From Helochares maculicollis (Eukaryota; Arthropoda; Insecta; Coleoptera; Hydrophilidae): DNA of 56,110 bases. A program made the position numbers and the translations under genes. The notes under the pieces are model-generated. The model was given only the letters and a program-made list of their open reading frames with translations. It searched no databases and was not told the DNA's origin. The stretch is from positions 1 through 56,110 of the forward strand of contig JAWQRO010000114.1 in the NCBI GenBank assembly GCA_033557835.1, given 5' to 3'. This document shows, piece after piece, positions 22,218 to 33,669 of this stretch. The first letter of the stretch is position 1. Every line of letters begins with the position of its first letter.

Positions 22218-25200
22218 CTACAGCAACAAATCGCCAAGAGATAGAAGTGGGTTAGCGGATAACCTGTTGAAGACTGGTAACCTCTGCTCGTCCACTGGAG
22301 AGTGTAGTTCTGGTTCGCTGCTGAAGAAAGAGCCCAAAGAAGATGTTGGAGATTGGCTCAAGCTGCAGGGTGAACTGGGGCTATCCAAGGAAAGAGCTGG
22401 GCTTAGGGCCGTGGGCCTTTGGCGAGCAGGTTGAGCGCGAGCTGCGAGCAGTGCCGCGGACACTGCCCTGCTATGTTGGATCACCTCTTCTTGGTTATGA
22501 ACGAAATGGCACCGTGGACCGTATGGGCAGAATCCTACCGTATGATAAGTACGGCACAATTCCGTTTTGTATTTTGGATGCCGAGTTAAGCTTCTCAATT
22601 CGGCCATGCCGTGCGCAAACTGACACTTATCGCCGTATTTGCACACACCAAATTCTTCATACGGTCTGCACAATTCGGTCTTGTAGCGAGAGGTGTTAAC
22701 GGTTGTAGCCTGGATGGCAGCGGTCGGAGCTGGGGCAGATTGAGTTCTTTCAAGGCGCCTGTGTTGCTGCTGTTGGAGGTTCAGAATCGAGGAGACTAGG
22801 CTGGCTGCAGTTGCCGCTGAAGTTGGATTTGTAGGGGTCGAAGCCATTCTCGTGAGGGCGAAACGCATTGCTGGTGTTCCGACAGCTAGATGGGCTGCAC
22901 CCGTTGGCGATTGATCTGTATTACCCTGAAACAACAAGAAAAAAGCACATTAGTATTTTCAAAATTCATTTATTTTAATTGAAGAGTGGTTTTATTATGA
23001 TTTACAGACTTACATATATCAACTATGTAGAATAACATTCAAATGTATCAGTCGTTTTTGTTTGGCTAGTTTTGTGTTTGTTGTTTGGGTTAATTTGTAG
23101 TCCTAGGCATAGGAATTGTGGTCAAAATGGAACTCTTATTTACTGACATGATGGCTCTTTATGATGACATTTATGGATTAAAACCTGATCTATTCTTATG
23201 GTGATATTTGTAAACTCTTCAAATTGTTCGATTGTTTAAGAATTAAAATTAAACACCCGATGGTGTTTGTTCTTATTTGTGAGGAAATGAAGCACTAGGC
23301 TGCAATGCGTTGTTCTTGAAAAATATTTATGAGGTTGGAACAGGATCGCTTTATATCGTGATGGGCAGGGCTTAGAATGATAAAAGCGTCTATCAATACG
23401 GGAGATCAATAGCAATGTTCATGTACACAAATTGTTAATTGGATTACCTCCACACCAATATCACAGGGGCCACAAATATTAGATATCAAGGATTTGACTT
23501 ATTTGTTAAAGCATTAAAAATGAGAACGCGCAAGGTTTTTGTGCTCATTTTGGCGGAAGTGAAGCACAATGCCATAAAGCGATAAAGTTGTTATCGTAGC
23601 ATTATTAATTATAGCACAGTAGAATCTTCCAGTAATGTAATTTCAACTATTTACACTGTTGGAAATATTTGACAAGAATTAAGAGATATAATTGTTCTTA
23701 TAATGTACTTTTTAAATAGCAATTTAAGGAGATAAAAAGAGCCATCATGTCAGTAAATAAGAGTTCCATTTTGACCACCATTCCTATGCCTAGGACTACA
23801 AATTAACCCAAACAACAAACACAAAACTAGCCAAACAAAAACGACTGATGTATGATTAAAGATATGTAATAAAACTGGAGAAAAATGTTAGATTGGCCTA
23901 AAAGAGCGAAGCTCCTTGGCATTGTGCAGTGCAATATTTTACCATAAAAATAAGTTTTCGAAGCGAATGAGTAACACAATACAAAATGAGGAAAGCAATT
24001 TAAGTTGACCTTGTCAATCAGCAAAAATAAGTAGTAAGTGCAGTTTTATTCATTGTAATGTTCACATCGCAATTCAATTTGAAATGAATCACCAAATTGC
24101 CGTTTAAATTTTTTCGCTGGCAACATTATTAATCCATTTAAATATTAAATGTGATTTCCATTTAATTCAACGCTCAACGCGGTCTTGTGACCAACCATGC
24201 TTTTTGAAATTCCAGAAGAGCGTAATTGCTTTATCAGAACTTTCGCTGTTGAAATAGATTTTCAAGAGCCGATAAAGTGATACTAGAAAATAAATACTTA
24301 AACGCGAATACGTAAGGCAAATCGACGGTTTTATCTTACAATATGAAATGATGAAATTCTATCATCCGTGTAGAACTCCTAGATTATTGATAATCGAGGG
24401 TTTGTAGATTGGAAATACGCTCCCATTGATAAATCGTAGTCGTTGGACCCCAAATTAGTCAAAATAATATACGTTTTCAAGTATAGAGAAAGTGCTTCTC
24501 CACGCCTTTCAATCCTCATCAATGCCCATGGCCATTCAAGTTATTTGTGTCCCAAAGAACAAAATAGCGAGAAACCCAATTCAAAGGTAACAAGGAGCTT
24601 TTGTACTATTTTTAAGAGTTTACTTGCTGGCTGGTAAGGAATGCGTTAGGGCAGAAAAAATAAGGCTTGACCAAATTAGAATTGTTATTTTTGAAGAAAA
24701 ATAACAATGGTACCTTCATAGTACGAAGATTCAATATGTCACAGGTAAACTATTTATACAGAGAAAATACACATATAAAATACATTGCAACCCCGATAAG
24801 CGCAGTTTTTAAAACTTAGCATTAGACATTTTCCCGGCTCTATTTATTTATGGTAGTAAAACTGGACCAGAGTACTGGCATGCTGACTTGTTATTTAGAT
24901 TGGTTCTCGAAAGCACCGCTAGATGTGGCCGGTTGTACTGTTAAGGTTAATAAAATATACATTTAATGCAATTCATGGGTGATTTGAATGAAATTCGAAG
25001 ATTTTGAAATTCATAGAAGTTAAAAAAAAATAAAAGCATATGCTGTTACTCGCAGACACGGGCATTTACACTAAATAAATATTATATACAGATAATTGGT
25101 TTATAGTTGCAAAAATCCGATTACACGTTATAAAAATATGATAATCAGATACAAATGTTGGTTTGAGATATTGAAGTTGCTTTTCAAACAATAAAGTTAG

Positions 25201-26944
25201 CTTTCCAGATACAAGAGTTAGTTTCAGATATTTCAGTTTGTTTTTCCGATACAAAAGTATATTTTTCAGATATGCAAGTTTGTTTTCTAAAGTAAATTTG
25301 TTTTCTAGATGCAAAAGTATTATTTTGGGACGTTAACGTTTGATCTTAAATGCAAGTTGCTATAAAATTTGAATATTAAGAAAAAAACAAGAAAATAACG
25401 CTGGTGGTTTGACAATATATTGATTATTCAAATCGCGGTTTCATCTATACAATACTTGATTTAGACTATTCAGCAGTTTTCAAACTCGACAATTTGTTTT
25501 TCTAATATTAAAAGTCACTTTTCGAACACAAAACCTTCGTTTCAAGGATTTTTAGGTTGGATTTTTGACTATATAGTTTATTTCTCAAATGCACAAGTTG
25601 GATTTTCGGATATAAAAGTCTGTTTGCTAGAATGTTAAGATATAAAATTTAACTTCGCGGCCAACCATACGACACTTGTCATAAACTGGATTCATAGCGA
25701 GCAGCTACGTGGAGGATTTCATTTTGGTTTCGAAGTTTGTAATCGACCTTCAAATAGCACCTACGGCCACAAAAATCCTATATAAGTACCATTTTTCAAG
25801 ATGAACATGTTGCACCCTCCAAGCATAGGAATATAAACCCGGAACTGGTTCAAACCCGCGTTTTCTTCATTTTACGAGCCACTTGTTGCACTTAGCACGT
25901 TATTTCGGGCACTTTTGCTCGCGAAATGGGCGATCAGAGCTTACTAGATGAGAGTTGCACTTTCATCTGCGTACAATTGGTAAAAGTTAATTCTAAGGCC
26001 TACTTTCACATGCAATGACAACAGAGGAAGGCTGGGCAACGTGAAAGCAAGGTAGTGGGAGACCATGGTTTCTCTTTTCACTATCCACTGGGAATCAAAC
26101 AAACAGATCTCGCTAAAACATAACCCTAAATGTAGCACTCCTATGCTTCATGGACTTGCTTGACAGCTCCAAGAACCAGTCCGAAGAAGACGAGCGCGCA
26201 TATTGCAACTACCTTCCACATTCAAACAAGCGTTATACAAAACTCGCTCGGGAAGAAACTTGTTGTGGCAAAAAAGCTGGAATAACAACCGCCCGCCCGC
26301 ACGCACCCTTTTTCGATCCTGTGGATGCAACAGGTTGCTCCACTATACAACATTCTGACAAGCCGCTTGAATACTAATTTTAATTTCACATTTTCAATAT
26401 CAACAACGTCAAAGTTGAATCCCAAAGGGACAAGTGTAATATTGATATGCAAGTGGATTGTCAGAAGCCAACTCAAATTTCATGTGGATTGTTAAAATGA
26501 AACTCAAATTTCATTTGGGTTGGCAAAATGCAACTCATATTTTGTGTAGATTGCCAAAGTGCAACTCATATTTCATGTGGACTGCCAAAATGCAACTCGT
26601 ATTTCATGTGAATTTCCAAAATGAAACTGGACTCCGAAATGCAATTGGTCTTGCAAAACACCATCAATATGCTGAATTGCGATCCAATGGATAATCAATT
26701 GGCAAAAACTGATCAAAATGCAGACTACGTGCACAAAACTAAGTTGACGATCCAATTGGGTCGTGACCACTACACTTAATGGCAATCACTACACCATATT
26801 ACTGCTATTAAAAGCCTAACTAGTTCTAACCAAACAATCCAATCAATTTTCTTGACTGATCTAAAATATGGTTCTTACCTTAATTTTAATCATACTTTCT
26901 CCAAACTCGTACAACGTGCTTTGTGACATAACTGCAGTAGACAT
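22218..26944 (-). CDS. Tis11: Tis11/tristetraprolin-family CCCH zinc-finger mRNA-decay protein, complete
   Basis: Two coding exons, 26944-26879 (22 codons, donor GTAAGA) and 22925-22218 (acceptor TTTCAG), give 257 residues. The N-terminus MSTAVMSQSTLYEFGE and AVGTPA match the conserved start of vertebrate ZFP36L proteins, which supports the upstream ATG over the in-frame one at 26929. The tandem CX8CX5CX3H fingers are C108-C117-C123-H127 and C146-C155-C161-H165, each led by YKTELCR. RTQSAP (82-87) fits a 14-3-3 site. Near the C-terminus, RLPVFNRLS (237-245) matches the CNOT1-binding motif. The family binds UUAUUUAUU elements and recruits CCR4-NOT to shorten and destroy the mRNA. The protein is much shorter than fly Tis11 (about 436 residues). 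The single long intron is 3953 bp. Confidence 0.96.
23049..23160. repeat. Left terminal inverted repeat of the intronic transposon
   Basis: 112 bp, starting CAGTCGTTTTTG and ending GATGGCTCTTT. The only mismatch with the right arm is in the AGGAATTGTGG segment (T against G). Preceded by the ATGTAT target duplication. Confidence 0.9.
23736..23847. repeat. Right terminal inverted repeat of the intronic transposon
   Basis: Reverse complement of the left arm, starting AAAGAGCCATC and ending CAAAAACGACTG, followed by the second ATGTAT copy at 23848-23853. Confidence 0.9.
25141..25640. repeat. Degenerate tandem array, period about 20 bp
   Basis: The core AAGTT followed by a T-rich stretch recurs with its G at 25157, 25176, 25196, 25217, 25236, 25257, 25278, 25297, 25317, 25338 and 25356, i.e. 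every 18-21 bp. It reappears between about 25476 and 25618 with the same spacing. The approximate unit is CAGATACAAAAGTTTGTTTT. Units are strongly diverged, so this is an old minisatellite inside Tis11 intron 1. Confidence 0.7.
26449..26640. repeat. 31-bp minisatellite, six units
   Basis: A unit of the form TGTGGATTGCCAAAATGCAA plus CTCATATTTCA repeats with a strict 31-bp register: the base at the G of GGATTG falls at 26460, 26491, 26522, 26553, 26584 and 26615. Units differ by a few substitutions but not by indels. Short open frames here are produced by the repeat and are not genes. It lies about 240 bp from the Tis11 exon 1 donor. Confidence 0.85.
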
Positions 26945-27200
26945 TATCCTTGAATAATTCACGCACTTAGAAAATGATGAAGAAATAGAAGTAGAAACAA
27001 AATATGTAGCTAAACACCACACGGCTCGACTGCTAAGAAGACTCGCTTTGACTCGGGTTTACTACGGAATCGCGCTTTTCCGTCGCAGTAACCGTATGTG
27101 TTGCTCGGCTTGTGTTTGGTTTGTGACTGAAGATCTCGTCAGAGGATAGCAGCGGACTCCTGGTACGCCCCTCCCACTCCTCACTACATGACGTCACATG
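26945..27200 (-). promoter_or_regulatory. Tis11 5' UTR and core promoter region
   Basis: This patch is clearly richer in GC and CpG than its surroundings and directly precedes Tis11 on the minus strand. It contains an arthropod-type initiator TCAGTC (A+1 at about 27128), a GC-box-like GGGAGGGGCG (about 27165-27174) and a perfect CRE (27189-27196). No TATA box is placed at the expected distance from that initiator. The initiator assignment is inference. Confidence 0.5.
27189..27196. promoter_or_regulatory. CRE/ATF site TGACGTCA in the Tis11 promoter
   Basis: Perfect palindromic CREB/ATF consensus about 245 bp upstream of the Tis11 start codon. TTP-family genes are immediate-early, signal-induced genes, so a CRE here makes sense, but use is not shown. 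Confidence 0.5.
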
Positions 27201-28617
27201 TAAGCTAGATAGTCACTTTGGTTTAAAATGAAATAAAGTTTAGTAACGTTTTCGACCGTATATTCCTTCTTGAATTGTTAAATTAATTTGGCCATTGGTT
27301 AAAACGGACCTCTAGCGCTTATTTGCACCGAAGAAAGTGAATCTGGTTTTGTCTCTCCGATTCTCTCTGCGATAAACTAACTTTGTACTTGTTTGTTTCG
27401 AAACTAACTTTACGTATATTACTAATTGCAAAGTGCCTGGCGCTAGTTGCCATTACTGGGGTTTTTAAAACATCTTTACGGTTTAAAACCTAATTGAATA
27501 TTTTTCATTACAGTTGGTCTGCTCCTTTGGACATTATCTCTCATTTAGAGAGCGCATAGTAGGTTAAATGTGTATTTGGGCTAAAATGAAAATTGTGCAT
27601 TGAATTTTTCCATTATTAATTAATATTTTTAATTATTTATATATTTCTTTTTAAATAAACTATATACAATATGAGCATAACATATATCCAGTTCATCTTT
27701 AAATAATGAAAATGATGGATAGTCCAGCTTGTTCTTGTGGATCTCATTATAGAGATTTAAACCGCATTTTTTGTGAATGCCAGAAAAATCACAACCATAT
27801 CAATCACATCTTTCTACAACTAGTGAATATAAACACAATACTGCTTCCAGGTATATAAAATGCTCGATGACTTCTTGAGCCAGTGCATTATGAAAATGTA
27901 ATAATATACCATACTTTGTCTTGCCATGAGTCCAGGATAGGTACTTAAAAATTTCCAAATGTCATAAAGGCTCTTGGTGCCGTGAAAAATTCCTTCATGT
28001 GCTGTGATAAGCTATAGCTGGTATATGTATAAGATTGTGCAACTAATACGGCTTCTTAAATTATACCAACTCTGACCGTCTGCATAACTTGGCCGATTAC
28101 TTATTATTTTAACATAGAGCTATATGGATATAAATCCCGAGGGGCCTTGCAATTCAAAAATCATAACATATAAAAAGATGTTATGTATAATAATGCTCAC
28201 ACACGTGCCATATTTAAAAAATCAATACATCTTCACTTCTGGCTGAAAATGTCCCCATTCTTTCATATTCTTTCAAATCATTCCAGTGATTGAAGCGGAT
28301 CGCTATACCATTATAATTAATATAATTTACTTGATAAGAGACATCTTTACTTTATTTATGTGATAAATATTTGAAAAATGAAAACGTATTACAATTTTCT
28401 TCACGTCAAAAAGTTATATCACTACAAAAATATTTCACCCTCTTCATTATAATCCTTAAACAGGCAGGTCTTGTTTATAATACTCTTTATTATTGGTTAA
28501 GGTGTCAATGATTAGTCTACCATTGCTTTTCCTTAGAAATAATTTACTTGCAAATTTAACAACTCCAAATGTTTCTGGCATTATTTAAAGAAACACCATC
28601 ATTTCAGTGTCAGCACA

Positions 28618-28998
28618 GTCAGTGCTGAATAACGAACTTCATATCAAGCTGTTCTCTTATGCTTAGTCCCAAACACAAACTTATTTAGGTTCAATTTTAT
28701 TTGTAGGTAATATTCCATATATTTATAAGCCCAGAAGAATTATTTGTTCGATTAAATCTTTGATTTTATCAACCAAAGTTTTCTGTAGCAAAAGTCGCCT
28801 ACTAAGTCAGTACTGAAAAACGAACTTCATATCAAGCTTTTCTCTTATGCTCAGTCCCAAACACAACATTTTTTTGGTTCAATTTTATTTGCAAGTGATA
28901 TTCAATATATTTCTAAGCCCAAAAGATCAATTTTTTCGTATAAAACTATGATTTTATCAAGCAAAGTTGTCTATGGCTAAATTAGCCTACTAATTTCA
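28618..28998. repeat. Tandem duplication, two units of about 188 bp
   Basis: Bases from 28618 and from 28806 run in parallel: both contain CGAACTTCATATCAAGCT (28633 and 28821), then AGTCCCAAACACAA, GGTTCAATTTTATTTG and GATTTTATCAA. The copies differ by many substitutions and small indels, so the duplication is not recent. Confidence 0.8.
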
Positions 28999-31900
28999 TG
29001 TATGTTTAAAGCTTAAATGAAGTTATTTAATATTGTATTCTGGAAAAACATCTTATGTTGCTTACTAGAAAGAATCAACCATCAGTTTGAACAGTATGCT
29101 TCTTATAATATGGAAATAAGATTTTTATAGATTTTGTTGTAAAAACATTGCTATTATTGAAAACAGCTTGATATGCTCGCTTTGTATCGAGCAATAAAAA
29201 TTTTAGTGACTCCTTGCGGTTTCTACGCCCGATTCAATGCAACAATATACGGTTAGTGTTCAAATGCATTAAATATAACAGATGACTCTCAAATATATCG
29301 TCTAATAGCATTTTGCGATTCTAGTCAAAATGGGCATCCAAGAGCTCAGTTAAGAGATTTTTCTATGTATATATGTCATACTATTCAAGTACATTTCCGT
29401 CCTTTGCCACTCCAGATTGCATTTTGAGGTATCTTATTCGATACCATAAATCATAGAATCGACTAACCATTTAATTTGCCTCAAGGGTTGAGACTAATTA
29501 CCATTAGGTTTCTTATACTCACAGACAGCTGGCAAGAAGTAATCATTGAAGAAAGCGACCATATACCGCGATTAATTACCATTAAATTTGATTGTGTAAT
29601 AAAATGTTGCATTTTGAGCAGATTCAGAATGAAAAATATTACGAATTTACCTTTTAACTGCAAACTATATTAAAACCTCGGTCTTGGCACTCGTATCAGG
29701 GAATTTTTGTGAAACATCAGTATTTCTAAAAATTTACTCCTTCACGGCTTCCGAATTAAACATCGTAAAACGAAAAGACACGTGTCTTGATTGTTTACAA
29801 GAGATCTTTACATTTAAATATTTTCTTTTCTACAATCAGGAATTTATCAAGTACAAGCTCTTTCATAAAATTTTAATTATCACCTTTAACTCCATTTTAT
29901 CGAATACTCAATTAAACAGAGAAATACGTACTTTTTCATTTTGAAAAAGAATTATCTTCATTTTCTTATCTCTAACATCAACGGTGTTATAGGTACAGGA
30001 AAATCGTAATGAACCTCATTATGAAGATAACTTTCGAAAAACAGCTTATCCTATAAATCTTATCTTTTATAGAAAAACAAACATAATTGGTTTTCATTTA
30101 TGGCTGCAATTGGTTTGTGAAATATAAGTTTGTACAGTATAGTCTCTTAATTTTAAGGGAAGATCGAAGAAGTAACTAACATATTCAACTCCCATTTTCA
30201 CCATTTTAACCATAGTGTTCGTAGCAAGTGCTACATAAAGCCCAATAAGTAAGTAGGAAATGTGTAGTTTTCAAGCTGCATATTGATACTTTTTAAACGT
30301 CGTAGCTGCCAACAATAAACTTAACTGAATAATAATAATCAGGAAAACACGATCATAAATTAACTTCTTTAATTCAATATAATTAATTCAACTGCAAAAT
30401 TTTAACTTCCTAATAATCTTGGCGCAGGGCCACCGTAGTATTTTCTTATAGTAGCAATGAAAGCAGATACAACTCACAAAATTCCATCCAAAGCCATGCA
30501 AAAAAATAAATATCACGTACATGGAAAAATGAACTCACCTTTTTAGGAAAGCTGGTGTCACAATCCATTGTTTCAATTTTCATACAAATTTTTAACCGAA
30601 CGAATAAATAAATAGATTATTAAATTAACAAATATTTTAAAAGCATACAACAAAACACCCAAATAAATAAGAAATCAACACTGATATCTGCATCTATGCT
30701 TAAATTTATAGACTCGAATTTAAATATTTAAAAGCATAGATTTTGAACGGCGAGCCTAAATAATAATTCGCAATTCTTACTGCCTATATTTTTTCTTACC
30801 ATGTGGTGTTTAAGAAAAAGTTCACCTCAGGTGTTACCAACATTGCGGCATAATATATTTACTAAGAAGTGTCGGCCTTTGTTTCCTTTGAACCGAAAGG
30901 CGACGTCTGCAGTCTAATTTCGCACAAAAGCATGCAAAAAATACGGAAGGCGGCAGCATTTTCCCAAGCTTTATTTTACTTTGATAAAAACTGTTAATTT
31001 TAAATATAATATCAAAAAAGAGTTTCTTAGAGCGTACATGTTTAATATACAGCGATTTCTTTCGGTTTATGTAACTTTTTCTACCACAGAATTAATTCAG
31101 TCGGCAGATAAGACATTTAAAAATTTATGTTTTCGTTTGTAAGCATTGTGTGAGTCAAACAAGAACAGTTTCCTGTCTTTTTTAGTTCTAATGTAATCCG
31201 AAAATTAAATATTCGTTTAAGTTTCTACTCCTACTCCTCAATTCTAGTGCCCCGATTTAATTTTATTTCACTTTGCTTGCAATTTTACATTAATTTCTAT
31301 TAAATCGCATTCATTTTCACCTAGCTTTAGTTGTATTTCGGTAACAAATTTTTAATATTAAAAACTATGTTGAATGCAAAACAAAATATATTGGATTCCT
31401 TAAGAATTTTATTTCTAGCTTCTCTCGTAATCTTCTTCTATACCAATGGGCCATAAAAACCGATATCCTTTTTACTACGCACAAAGTATCCTATAGTTGA
31501 GAACACTGCTGATTTGTACTTTGTCTGAATTGTATTGTTTATGTTTATGTATCAATACATAATATACAACAATGGTTTACTTCATTGTTGAAATATTTTT
31601 TAGCTCATTTATAAAAATCTTGAAATTTAAAAGCTACTGTTATCTTTACTTTTCATTAAATTGTTTTTAGGAACACACATATAAGAGGGCAAAATGGCCA
31701 GTGTTCCGTTGGAACGCGGTAAGTGTCGATAACCGTAGCAAATTATCGCAAAATCTGGAGGCATCCTATCTGAAAAGAAATAGCATAAGCAAGAAATTGA
31801 AAGATTTTCTAAACAGGATGTTCCTTCATTGGTCGACATAATTCGTAGGTGGCCTTTGTTTCTTAAAACGTAATGAGAAATGAGGTGCCCTTCTGCGCTT

Positions 31901-32284
31901 AATTCTTAAGAACCTTAGTTCGCACTAAATCTAGTTTAAATGAGCGGAAAAAAGAATTGTACAAAAGCTGTTGCGAGATTTTTAAAGTATTTAAACCTTG
32001 ATAGGGTGCTATTCGTGTTTACACGCAAATGTTATGCCAAAAGTTATCAGAATGGATTCAGGAGCCCTCAAAACTAATTTGTATTGTAATACGGAAATGG
32101 AATAATTAGACATCCAGTTCTACTTTCATTTTCTTGAAAATAATTAATATGTAATTTATAGCAAAACAAGCTATAACAGATAATTTTCATATTTATTTAA
32201 AGAATATCAGAAATACAACTAGATTGTACTTTACATAAATAAGACTCTGGTCCTGCACCTTAGTTACTACTGGCGCAAATCCTT

Positions 32285-32760
32285 CTGCGAGAAAATTATA
32301 GGTGAGTCATTTCGAAGTACATTAATAGAAACAAATTAGAATTTAGCTAGTGGGCTTTTGACAGAGTAATGGGATTAACGTTCATTAAAAGATTTTTAGT
32401 ATTCGCTTGATGTTTGAAAGACTAGATGTAGAAACAAGATGTAATGATTTTAATTGGTCTTTCGTTTCTGCTTTGTTTCTTCAGAACTAATTGACAATAT
32501 GTATTAAAATAACAATACAAGTAAAAGTTATTAGAATCTAGTGATATCGACTTTAAAAACATTAGAAATACCATTAGACGAAACCTGAACCTCATTAGAA
32601 TCCGCTTATACCCCTCTGTGTATACTGGAAGCAATTTTTACAAGTGAAAATTTTGGACGAGTCGTTGAATTTCGAAGTAATTTAGAAGAAACAAATTAGA
32701 AACTAGTTAGTGAACTCTTGATAGCATAATAAGTTTAAAGCTCATTAAAATATTTATGTA
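32285..32760. repeat. Diverged direct repeat, spacing 360 bp
   Basis: ATTTCGAAGTA at 32309 and 32669 and AACAAATTAGA ending at 32340 and 32700 lie in the same register, followed by AGT-rich and CATTAAAA matches in both. About 110 bp of each copy align by eye. The rest of the 360-bp period does not clearly repeat. Confidence 0.5.
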
Positions 32761-32832
32761 TAACCATCATGATATCCTAGACCTGTTTCGTCATTGTAAA
32801 GTTTAAAATCTAAAGTGATTACTTCATATTAA

Positions 32833-32840
32833 TGACGTCA
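32833..32840. promoter_or_regulatory. TGACGTCA site upstream of Tis11
   Basis: Perfect CRE/ATF palindrome about 5.9 kb upstream of Tis11. It lies within AATGACGTCATGTTT, which is identical to the sequence around the site at 33662. Confidence 0.3.
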
Positions 32841-33661
32841 TGTTTTATTCGTCTGATAAATATTTTTCGTACTCGGATCCAAAACTAATAAATATAGAGA
32901 GAGACACTTTCCGAACAATAATGTGAAATCGGAGACTATAAAAACGATATTTTAAGCAACTGTTATGAAAATCCCTACGAAATTTTCAGAAAAAACCGTC
33001 CGAAGTCGAAATGTTTCAATAAAAAATTATCATGTGAAATTTCGTTTGTATACTGTATATAAATTAATGATTTGCAAATAATTATTCAAAAGCCATGACC
33101 TTTGGCAAATCATCGTCGCCCGATTGTCGCCAGTAATTTTATCATCTGGACAAGTTGGCACCACTGCAATAAACCTAAACTGCAGGAGTCGTTACCTGCT
33201 CGTTGTAAACATCTAAAAGGGCTCAGGTAGAATTTCATTAAATTTTATGCAGCGACTAGTAGACATAAATCCTGCATAAGCCATTTCATTATGATAAAGG
33301 AAGTTCGGTTGGCATCATATTTAATTCGACCATAAATCTTGCAGGGCTTTAGCTTCACGGTTCTAGACAAGTGCAGTGGAGAGGTTTCTTGCATTTCTTT
33401 GGTACGTAATAACGTAATACTATAATTATGAATTGTAATCAGTATTTTAAAAATAGACTGGACACGTCTCAAATTGTGCTAACATAATTAGATACTAACA
33501 ATAAGGATTTAATAATGAGATAAATAAAATAACAACTGAGATAAAGTCAGCATTGAAATTACATATGAATGTTAGTAATTTTATGAGTTAGGGTAGATAA
33601 AAGGCTACATCTTGAACACGTCTCTATACAAACAGTGCCAACACACATGTGTTAACTAAAA

Positions 33662-33669
33662 TGACGTCA
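33662..33669. promoter_or_regulatory. TGACGTCA site upstream of Tis11
   Basis: Second distal CRE/ATF palindrome, about 6.7 kb upstream of Tis11, sharing 15 bp (AATGACGTCATGTTT) with the 32833 site. An ACACATGTGT palindrome lies just before it. Confidence 0.3.

Larger units (their letters stand above)
23049..23847. mobile_element. Non-autonomous DNA transposon (MITE-like) with 112-bp terminal inverted repeats
   Basis: Bases 23049-23160 and the reverse complement of 23736-23847 agree at 111 of 112 positions by direct comparison. Both ends begin CAGTCGTTTTTG. The hexamer ATGTAT lies immediately outside on each side (23043-23048 and 23848-23853), which is a target-site duplication. The 575-bp interior has no coding capacity. 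The near-identical arms indicate a recent insertion or recent arm homogenisation. Superfamily is uncertain: the CAG start recalls hAT, but the position-5 base and the 6-bp duplication are not typical. Within the Tis11 pre-mRNA the arms could pair into a long double-stranded stem. Confidence 0.85.
22926..26878 (-). other. Tis11 intron 1, rich in repeats
   Basis: A 3953-bp GT-AG intron (donor at 26878, acceptor ending at 22926). It holds a foldback-type DNA transposon (23049-23847), a degenerate array of about 20-bp period (25141-25640) and a 31-bp minisatellite (26449-26640). Bases 26148-26330 are locally GC-richer but match nothing I recognise. The remaining sequence is unremarkable AT-rich DNA. 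Confidence 0.85.

Noticed and set aside
22204..22799. Plus-strand open frames of 62-118 codons over the Tis11 exon
   Set aside because: They are antisense shadows of the conserved CCCH zinc-finger exon on the minus strand.
25845..25865. GGTTCAAACCCGCG as a tRNA T-arm
   Set aside because: No A-box, anticodon stem or acceptor stem can be built in the preceding 60-70 bases.
26458..26785. Open frames across the 31-bp repeat in the Tis11 intron
   Set aside because: The period is not a multiple of three and the frames arise from the repeat itself.
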